Positions 6,978 to 11,765 of a stretch of DNA of 11,765 nt are shown here, one piece after another. The first letter of the stretch is position 1. Each line of letters opens with the position of its first letter. Under the pieces are notes generated by a model. That model ran no database searches. It saw only the letters and a program-made list of their open reading frames with translations, and had not been told where the DNA came from. The DNA comes from Firmicutes bacterium UBA3932 (GTDB lineage: Bacteria > Bacillota > Clostridia > Peptostreptococcales > Anaerovoracaceae). The translations under genes and the position numbers were made by a program. Location of the stretch: positions 1 through 11,765 of the forward strand of contig DGEG01000108.1 in the NCBI GenBank assembly GCA_002385825.1, written 5' to 3'.

Positions 6978-7018
6978 AATTTCCGGAAATTCGCCTCCGA
7001 GCCCTGGGTAAAGCTCGG
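6978..7018. other. Stem-loop and 14-bp palindrome after thrC
   Basis: CCGAGC (6997-7002) pairs with GCTCGG (7013-7018) about 40-60 nt after the thrC stop. It could mark the 3' end of that transcript, although no T-run follows on the minus strand. Next to it is the perfect palindrome AATTTCCGGAAATT (6978-6991), a possible operator roughly 100 nt upstream of the rnf -10. A tandem duplication of CTAATATAA lies at 7022-7039. The rest of the 287-bp interval to rnfC holds the rnf promoter and leader. Confidence 0.4.
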
Positions 7019-7055
7019 GGACTAATATAACTAATATAACAAGTATAAGGCTGAT

Positions 7056-8531
7056 TTATTTGAGCGACGCTTTTACGGCGTCGGCCAAGGCATCCTTTTC
7101 CAATGTGGTTTTATGGCGGATTTCTTTATCTTCGAGCCCCTTCAACCCGGCGGGAATCTTTACTCCGGTAGCTTCATGGAGAGCTCGAATGCTGGCGAAT
7201 CCGTCGGCTTCTTCCGGCAGACCTATGGCTGCCGCAACGCTTTCTGCAAATTTATATGCGCTGGCCGTTGACGCAATGACGGTGGGCGTTTCGTCGCCGG
7301 TTGCCTTCCGGTATTCCTCATAGACCCTGTATCCCACCGCCGTATGGGTGTCCATAAGGTAGCCGTTTTCTTTATACATGCGAGCAATGGTATCCTGTGT
7401 GGCCCCTTCATCGGCATAGCCGCCATAGAAATCGCCGAGACCATCGCGGATTTTCTTGCTCACCTCATATTTCTTATCTTTTTCCAGAGCCTGCATCAGA
7501 GCGGAAACTTCTTCCCCGTCATCACCGGAGAGATGGTATAGCAGCCGCTCCAGATTGCTGGAAATGAGAATGTCCATGGAAGGAGAACTGGTTACATAAA
7601 ATTCCCTATCGCTATCGTAGACTCCTGTTCGGATAAAATCAGTCAAAACCTTGTTCTTGTTGGAAGCGCAAATGAATTTCCCCACGGGGACTCCCATCTT
7701 CGCCGCGTAATATGCTGCCAATATATTTCCGAAGTTACCCGTAGGAACAACGATGTTGATCTTTTCGTCGCTTTTGATTGCGCCTTGTTCGATCAATTTC
7801 ACATATGCCCACACGTAATAGGCCACCTGGGGCACCAGTCTGCCGATGTTTATGGAATTGGCCGAAGAAAGCTTGTAGCCTTTTTCCTCCAACTCTTCTG
7901 CCAGCTTTCTGTCGTTGAAGATATTTTTAACTGCCGTCTGGGCATCGTCAAAGTTGCCTTCGATGGCAAAGACATGGGTGTTGGCTCCCTCTTGGGTGAC
8001 CATCTGCCTTGCTTGCACCTGGCTGACGCCGTGTTTCGGGAAGAATACGATGATCTCTGTATTAGGCACGTCCGCAAATCCTTCCAGCGCGGCCTTTCCC
8101 GTGTCCCCTGAAGTGGCGGTGAGAATGGCGATCTTCTTGTCTTCCTTCTCCTTTTTCATAGCGGTTGTCAAAAGATATGGGAGAATGGAAAGAGCCATGT
8201 CTTTGAAAGCCGCCGTCCGGCCGTGATATAACTCGAGGAACCAGGCATCCCCGGCCTTGACTACCGGCACCACTTCTTCCGCCTCGAACTTGGAATCATA
8301 GGCGTTGTTGATGCAATAGCGCAGTTCTTCCTCTGTATAATCGGTGAGAAATTTGGACAGGACCAGAAAAGCCACTTCCCTGTAGTTCATGCCGACAAGG
8401 TCGGCCGGATCTTTGTCCAGCTTGGGAAAACTGACAGGAACATATAGCCCCTTATCTTCTGCAATTCCCTTAATGATGGCCTGGGCCGATGTCTTAGTTT
8501 GATTGCTCCCGCGGGTACTTATGTATTTCAT
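7056..8531 (-). CDS. thrC: Threonine synthase
   Basis: A 491-residue PLP enzyme converting O-phosphohomoserine and water to threonine and phosphate, the last step of threonine synthesis. GRTAAFKDMA (104-113) contains Lys110, the expected Schiff-base lysine. TATSGDTGKAA (138-148) and PTGNFGNILAAYYA (263-276) are the conserved phosphate and cofactor-binding segments. The N-terminus MKYISTRG is typical of the longer, fungal/bacterial class of threonine synthases, as is the length. The ATG at 8531 is preceded by AGGAG (8538-8542). It appears monocistronic, 287 bp upstream of rnfC, whose operon has its own promoter. No threonine T-box or homoserine genes are visible nearby, so its regulation is not clear. 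Confidence 0.95.
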   Translation of the reverse strand: MKYISTRGSNQTKTSAQAIIKGIAEDKGLYVPVSFPKLDKDPADLVGMNYREVAFLVLSKFLTDYTEEELRYCINNAYDSKFEAEEVVPVVKAGDAWFLELYHGRTAAFKDMALSILPYLLTTAMKKEKEDKKIAILTATSGDTGKAALEGFADVPNTEIIVFFPKHGVSQVQARQMVTQEGANTHVFAIEGNFDDAQTAVKNIFNDRKLAEELEEKGYKLSSANSINIGRLVPQVAYYVWAYVKLIEQGAIKSDEKINIVVPTGNFGNILAAYYAAKMGVPVGKFICASNKNKVLTDFIRTGVYDSDREFYVTSSPSMDILISSNLERLLYHLSGDDGEEVSALMQALEKDKKYEVSKKIRDGLGDFYGGYADEGATQDTIARMYKENGYLMDTHTAVGYRVYEEYRKATGDETPTVIASTASAYKFAESVAAAIGLPEEADGFASIRALHEATGVKIPAGLKGLEDKEIRHKTTLEKDALADAVKASLK

Positions 8532-8777
8532 GTCATTCTCCTATCATGTAATTATTTGTTCTTATCATTTATTATTCCGCTATTCCCTTGGTCCTACATG
8601 ACAGACAACCACTGTTTACGAATTCAGACGTTTACTCGTACAGGACGGTAAACGATTTGGAAATCCTGAAAGATATTTACTTGCTTAAAATACTAAACAT
8701 CATATGTCGAGCCTGCATGAAAATAACCTCGGAAATCACAGTGAAATCATTGTAGCAAAAAAAAACGTAAATTGCCA
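8532..8777. other. Intergenic region between thrC and the tRNA promoter
   Basis: No gene is visible. The thrC promoter should lie here on the minus strand, but I cannot point to a convincing -35/-10 pair. The main structure is the repeat at 8614-8654, listed separately. Confidence 0.5.
8614..8654. repeat. Triple GTTTAC motif forming a strong hairpin
   Basis: GTTTAC occurs at 8614-8619 and 8630-8635, and inverted as GTAAAC at 8648-8653. CGTTTAC (8629-8635) pairs with GTAAACG (8648-8654), and inside it CGT (8637-8639) pairs with ACG (8645-8647) around loop ACAGG, with a single bulged T. This makes a 10-bp stem. It lies 83-123 bp upstream of the thrC start codon and has no T-run, so it is more likely an operator or leader structure than a terminator. 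Confidence 0.5.
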
Positions 8778-8806
8778 TAGACAAAATGCAGGAAATCCTC
8801 TATAAT
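8778..8806 (+). promoter_or_regulatory. Promoter of tRNA-Glu
   Basis: TAGACA (8778-8783, five of six to TTGACA) and a perfect TATAAT (8801-8806) are separated by exactly 17 nt. Transcription should start near 8813, ten bases before the mature tRNA. Confidence 0.9.
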
Positions 8807-8822
8807 AAGAAACGCCTAACGA

Positions 8823-8897
8823 GTCCCGTTGGTCAAGTGGTCAAGACGTCGCCCTCTCACGGCGGAAACAGGGGTTCGACTCCCCTACGGGATACCA
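8823..8897 (+). tRNA. tRNA-Glu (anticodon CUC)
   Basis: A full cloverleaf can be drawn. The acceptor is GTCCCGT (8823-8829) with ACGGGAT (8887-8893). The D stem is GTC/GAC (8832-8834, 8845-8847). The anticodon stem is TCGCC/GGCGG (8849-8853, 8861-8865) with loop CTCTCAC and anticodon CTC at 8856-8858. The T stem is AGGGG/CCCCT with loop TTCGACT. The discriminator base is A8894 and CCA (8895-8897) is encoded. It reads GAG codons. The first acceptor pair is G-U rather than G-C, and the base pair at the end of the anticodon stem is T-G. It has its own promoter and terminator. Confidence 0.95.
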
Positions 8898-8902
8898 ACG
8901 TG

Positions 8903-8947
8903 AAAACGCCTTAAACCAAGTTTTATCAATGGTTTCGGGCGTTTTTT
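8903..8947 (+). terminator. Intrinsic terminator of tRNA-Glu
   Basis: AACGCC (8905-8910) pairs with GGCGTT (8938-8943), and inside it AAACC (8913-8917) pairs with GGTTT (8931-8935). A run of six T (8942-8947) follows, then a second T-run. It begins six bases after the encoded CCA. Confidence 0.92.
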
Positions 8948-8986
8948 ATTTTTTGTTTTTGGGATAGATTATAGATAAAGAGTTTC

Positions 8987-9035
8987 TATTAACAGTATTA
9001 ACAGTGCGGCTTGAAATTTTGTAGATATTTCAAGC
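8987..9035. repeat. Tandem 9-mer and 9-bp hairpin upstream of the SOS promoter
   Basis: TATTAACAG is repeated in tandem at 8987-8995 and 8996-9004. GCTTGAAAT (9009-9017) then pairs perfectly with ATTTCAAGC (9027-9035). AACAGTA (8991-8997) is also complementary to TACTGTT (9054-9060), which would enclose the hairpin. There is no terminal T-run. The function is unknown; the region is notably AT-rich. Confidence 0.45.
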
Positions 9036-9083
9036 TATAAATTTTGATTTTACTACTGTTTTTATGAACCGCAAAAATTACCA

Positions 9084-9112
9084 TTGAAAAAGAACATATG
9101 TTCTGGTATGGT
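9084..9112 (+). promoter_or_regulatory. SOS promoter with an internal LexA (DinR) box
   Basis: TTGAAA (9084-9089, five of six) and TATGGT (9107-9112, four of six) lie exactly 17 nt apart. The spacer contains the perfect 14-bp palindrome AGAACATATGTTCT (9091-9104), whose core GAAC-N4-GTTC is the Gram-positive LexA operator. Repressor bound here would cover the promoter. The start codon of the next gene is about 50 nt downstream of the -10. Confidence 0.82.
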
Positions 9113-9164
9113 GGTTTTACTGAAGAGATTATTAATAAAACAATCGAAAGGGAGAGTATGAGCG

Positions 9165-9431
9165 ATGAAAATACTTGCCGAGCCTATCGATGCAATTGTT
9201 AAATTCACGAAAGGTAAAGCGCATCCGATTCCGTATAAATTCAGATTTACTGATGAAGAACAACGCAACCACGAAATCAAGATAGATAAGATAATAACGG
9301 TAACAAAGTCTAAACTGGCTGGGATTCAATCAATCATCTACCTATGTCAGAGTGAAATTGATGGAGTTGCAATGCTTTATGAACTTAAGTATCTGGTCAC
9401 TGATTGTAAATGGATACTTTATAAAATATAA
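9165..9431 (+). CDS. Small LexA-controlled protein of unknown function
   Basis: An 88-residue protein with no signal peptide or membrane segment. It is rich in charged residues and alternating hydrophobics, suggesting a compact beta-rich fold (IDKIITVTKSKLAG near 40-53, then SIIYLCQS, and YELKYLV and CKWILYKI at the end). From memory it resembles short clostridial proteins that often sit under a LexA box near a Y-family DNA polymerase gene; I cannot confirm this. No polymerase gene is in the window: a minus-strand cupin gene converges on it 87 bp downstream. GGGAGAG (9150-9156) precedes the ATG. An ATG at 9158 lies in another frame and opens only 14 codons. The LexA operator implies induction by DNA damage. 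I assign no biochemical function. Confidence 0.85.
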   Translation: MKILAEPIDAIVKFTKGKAHPIPYKFRFTDEEQRNHEIKIDKIITVTKSKLAGIQSIIYLCQSEIDGVAMLYELKYLVTDCKWILYKI

Positions 9432-9518
9432 AATGTAGATTTCAGCAGGAAATGTTCTAAGAAATTCAGACCGGTTTTCCTATAACATCTGGCTATCATT
9501 ATCGCGTCTATGGTTCAA

Positions 9519-9824
9519 TTAATCATACTCATGTTTAACAACAAACAGCTCTAATAGCTCATTGCTCTTATTGCCCAGTTCAGATATGACCCCTTTGGGA
9601 ATATTGGCCAACTGGCCTACCTTGAAAGTCTCGGGTTCGCTGTTTTCAACCGCTAGGCTTAGCTCTCCTCGAACAATTAATATATAGACGATTGCATCCG
9701 TCGGATGCTTAGGAAAAACCTTCCCCGGCGGGACAATCACATGATTCATAAGAAGTTTTTCATCCTTAAAAACATTTTCAAATATCTCCTGATCCGTTAT
9801 CGTGTATGGATATACTTTCACCAT
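9519..9824 (-). CDS. Small cupin-domain protein with degenerate metal site
   Basis: A 101-residue single-domain cupin. VPPGKVFPKHPTD (31-43) begins motif 1 and YILIVRGELSLAVE (47-60) continues it. GQLANIPKGVISELGN (70-85) is motif 2. Canonical cupins bind metal through HxH, Glu and His. Here only His40 is retained: Pro38 occupies the place of the first His, the Glu is missing, and Ser81 stands where motif 2 has His. It may therefore be a metal-independent or ligand-sensing protein. The start ATG at 9824 has AGGAGGAG (9831-9838) upstream. The 242 bp to the amidohydrolase gene hold only short hairpins (9948-9966 and 9986-9998) and no evident gene. The gap suggests its own promoter, but I see no strong one. 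Function is unknown. Confidence 0.85.
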   Translation of the reverse strand: MVKVYPYTITDQEIFENVFKDEKLLMNHVIVPPGKVFPKHPTDAIVYILIVRGELSLAVENSEPETFKVGQLANIPKGVISELGNKSNELLELFVVKHEYD

Positions 9825-10066
9825 TTTAATCTCCTCCTAAGCAAGCTATAGCCTCATCCTCATTCTTGGATTTGATTAAGAGTAGTTTATCATAATAATT
9901 CCGTGAAACAAAAAGAATCGTCTTAATGATCTATGAAAGCAGAAGATTTGCTCTAACCTCGAGCAACTCTCCATCTGATTTATAGGCACTGATAGTGCAA
10001 GAAAAGAAGTGAGAAACTTATCATTTTCTATAATACATTCGCTCCAAGAATTGTGTCGCTTCAAGA

Positions 10067-11689
10067 TTATGATTCGTAGATTATCTTCCCTCCAAACATA
10101 GTCATTACAACCGTCGTTTCCCGTATTTCTTCTACGTCCGCTTTAAATAGGTTTTTGTCTAAAACAACGATATCAGCATATTTGCCTTCTTCTAACGTAC
10201 CCGTTATATCATCGCTCCACATTTGGTATGCAGATCCTAACGTATAAGCTTTTAATGAATCGGCGAGACTCAGTTTTTCATTGGGACACCAACCGCCCTC
10301 CGGCTGCCCATCATCACAAACCCTGGTGATGGCTCTGTATATTCCCTTCATTGGGTTTAGCTCCGCTATAGGATGATCGCTGCCAAAAGCAAGAACTGCT
10401 CCTGCATCAGCTAAGCTCTTGAACGGATACACGTATTTACATCGCTCCTCCCCGAGAATTGTAAGGAAAGGATGTTCCGAAAAAATAGGCACTGACAGAT
10501 GGTCCGGCTGGACTGAGGCTACGATTCCAAGCTCTCCGACTCTTTTTATGTCATCCGGATGTACCACTTCAAAGTGCTCGATGGTATGCCTTAACGGCTC
10601 CTTGCCCCCTGCGCCGCGACAGTATTCATAAATATCGAGAGCCTCTCTTACGGCTCCGTCGCCGCATGCATGCAAGCGCACCCTTATTCCGTTTGATTCA
10701 AACTCTTTTGCCTTTTCTCCAAAAGTCTCAACGGATAAATACTTTTCTCCGTTAAAACCCGGCCGGTTGCTGTACTCTTCCACTAAAGAGCCCGTATATC
10801 CCATGGGAGTGCCGTCAACAAACCCTTTCACTCCGCCAAATTTGAGAATATGGCTGCTATACTTGCTTTTCATGGCAAGCAGCTTTTCCATGGGAGTATC
10901 TATCGATGGTATAAGGGACATTCTCACCGTAAGCCGACCCTCTTTCTCCATCCTTTCGAGAAAAGTTTCCATGGCAGTCTCGTGTGTCGGCAATTCATGT
11001 ATTGGTATATTGCTGATAGATGTTATTCCCAACCTGGCTGTTGCCTTTAAGTATTCGTCCATCAAATAATCCCGCTTTTTCTCCGGCATGGCAAATGCCA
11101 CGTCCAGAACCAGTCTCATCGCATATGTTTCTAACAAATAACCTGTAGGTTTGCCTTCAGAATCCTTTGCAATCATCCCCATACCCGGCGGGATTTCTGT
11201 ATTCTCATCGATCCCGCAAATTTCCAAGGCTTTTGAATTTACCCATGCGCCGTGCAATTCCTCATTTAGAACCACCACAGGCTTGTCAGGAAACATCCTA
11301 TCCAAAGAATCTTTAGTAGGCAGCTTCTTCACACGCCAGTAATCATGGTTCCATCCGAAAGCGATAATCCATTCATTATCCTTGTCCTTATCATGTTCAA
11401 ATATCATTTGAACAGCTTCATCTTCCGACAACGCATCAGCCACATTTGCGCTTGTTATCTCCAATGCGCCGCAGAAAACATGGGCATGGCTCTCGCATAT
11501 TCCCGGCATTACAAGTTTATCTTCGTAATTAAGGATTTTTGTGCCCTCACCTATATATTCAGCGAGCTTATCCATGTCTTCGCCTACGTACGCTATTTTG
11601 TCTTTAATAACGGCTATCCCTCCGGCAAAGGGCTCATCTCTACGGGAATCAAATATGCAATTGGATTTAATTATGTAATCTGCAAACAT
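10067..11689 (-). CDS. Metal-dependent amidohydrolase, YtcJ-like (amidohydrolase 3 family)
   Basis: A 540-residue cytoplasmic hydrolase with no signal peptide. Family landmarks appear in order: ESHAH (66-70) with the metal-binding His68 and His70; GGVKGFVDGTPMG (285-297), with Lys288 at a conserved position; HACGDGAV (340-347) with His340; TIEHFEVV (369-376) with His372; and AFGSDHP (434-440) with catalytic Asp438. The C-terminus (GTLEEGKYADIVVLDK) completes the small beta-sandwich domain. The acid before HxH is Glu66 where many relatives have Asp. Members hydrolyse N-substituted formamides and other amides, but the substrate of most is unknown, and I do not assign one. The ATG at 11689 follows AAAGGAG and begins one base after the stop of the preceding gene, so the two are co-transcribed and probably coupled. 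Confidence 0.92.
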   Translation of the reverse strand: MFADYIIKSNCIFDSRRDEPFAGGIAVIKDKIAYVGEDMDKLAEYIGEGTKILNYEDKLVMPGICESHAHVFCGALEITSANVADALSEDEAVQMIFEHDKDKDNEWIIAFGWNHDYWRVKKLPTKDSLDRMFPDKPVVVLNEELHGAWVNSKALEICGIDENTEIPPGMGMIAKDSEGKPTGYLLETYAMRLVLDVAFAMPEKKRDYLMDEYLKATARLGITSISNIPIHELPTHETAMETFLERMEKEGRLTVRMSLIPSIDTPMEKLLAMKSKYSSHILKFGGVKGFVDGTPMGYTGSLVEEYSNRPGFNGEKYLSVETFGEKAKEFESNGIRVRLHACGDGAVREALDIYEYCRGAGGKEPLRHTIEHFEVVHPDDIKRVGELGIVASVQPDHLSVPIFSEHPFLTILGEERCKYVYPFKSLADAGAVLAFGSDHPIAELNPMKGIYRAITRVCDDGQPEGGWCPNEKLSLADSLKAYTLGSAYQMWSDDITGTLEEGKYADIVVLDKNLFKADVEEIRETTVVMTMFGGKIIYES

Positions 11690-11690
11690 T

Positions 11691-11765
11691 TTAGAACTCC
11701 TTTATCATCAATTCTCTTGGGGTATTCCCCAGGACTATGGCTTCGTCTTCTTTGAACATCAGCGT
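11691..11765 (-). CDS. C-terminal end of an unidentified gene (partial)
   Basis: The last 24 codons and TAA stop (11693-11691) of a minus-strand gene that continues past the window edge. It reads TLMFKEDEAIVLGNTPRELM and ends IKEF. The ribosome binding site of the amidohydrolase lies inside it and only one base separates stop and start, which supports this frame as coding. The fragment is hydrophilic and too short to identify. Since YtcJ-like genes often sit with permeases or peptidases, the rest of the operon would show its substrate class. Confidence 0.65.
   Translation of the reverse strand, partial: TLMFKEDEAIVLGNTPRELMIKEF

Noticed and set aside
409..8531. Overlapping frames of about 60-170 codons opposite uraA, the rnf genes and thrC
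   Set aside because: All lie in shadow of well-supported genes, lack ribosome binding sites and show no recognisable domains.
9158..9202. Short frame from ATG 9158 ahead of the SOS-controlled ORF
   Set aside because: It encodes only 14 residues in another frame. The spacing to the ribosome binding site is poorer than for ATG 9165. It may be accidental.
9876..10064. Minus-strand open frame of 62 codons between the cupin and amidohydrolase genes
   Set aside because: TTG start, no ribosome binding site, unusual composition and no similarity that I recognise. Likely chance.

Overview
The window looks like chromosomal DNA of a strictly anaerobic, low-to-moderate-GC Firmicute, most likely a fermentative member of Clostridia. 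The evidence is an rnfCDGEAB operon in the order usual for Clostridia, strong GGAGG-type ribosome binding sites, a Gram-positive LexA (DinR-type) operator, and proteins of firmicute type. The genus cannot be fixed from the sequence alone.

Layout. 1-408: non-coding DNA rich in inverted repeats, with a 15-bp perfect inverted repeat at the left edge and several hairpins, leading into a plus-strand uracil permease gene, uraA (409-1680). uraA converges on the minus-strand Rnf operon; between them lie an unusual repeat/hairpin and a bidirectional terminator. 1853-6768: six tightly coupled genes, transcribed rnfC-rnfD-rnfG-rnfE-rnfA-rnfB, with an extended -10 promoter near 6880 and a leader of about 100 nt containing a hairpin. 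7056-8531: threonine synthase (thrC), minus strand. 8778-8947: a self-contained tRNA-Glu(CUC) unit with promoter, gene and terminator. 9084-9431: a LexA-box promoter driving a small 88-residue protein of unknown function. 9519-9824: a small cupin with most metal ligands missing. 10067-11689: a YtcJ-like amidohydrolase. 11691-11765: the C-terminal end of a further gene upstream of it in the same operon.

How the genes work together. The Rnf complex couples oxidation of reduced ferredoxin to NAD+ reduction and exports Na+ or H+, so it is the main respiratory energy-conserving device visible here. The neighbouring genes (pyrimidine uptake, threonine synthesis, tRNA-Glu) are housekeeping and have no obvious functional link to it. 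The most distinctive item is the LexA-controlled small ORF, which stands alone with no DNA polymerase or repair gene beside it. No CRISPR array, prophage, complete insertion sequence or obviously novel multi-gene system was found; the points worth a second look are small proteins, RNA-like structures and variant residues.
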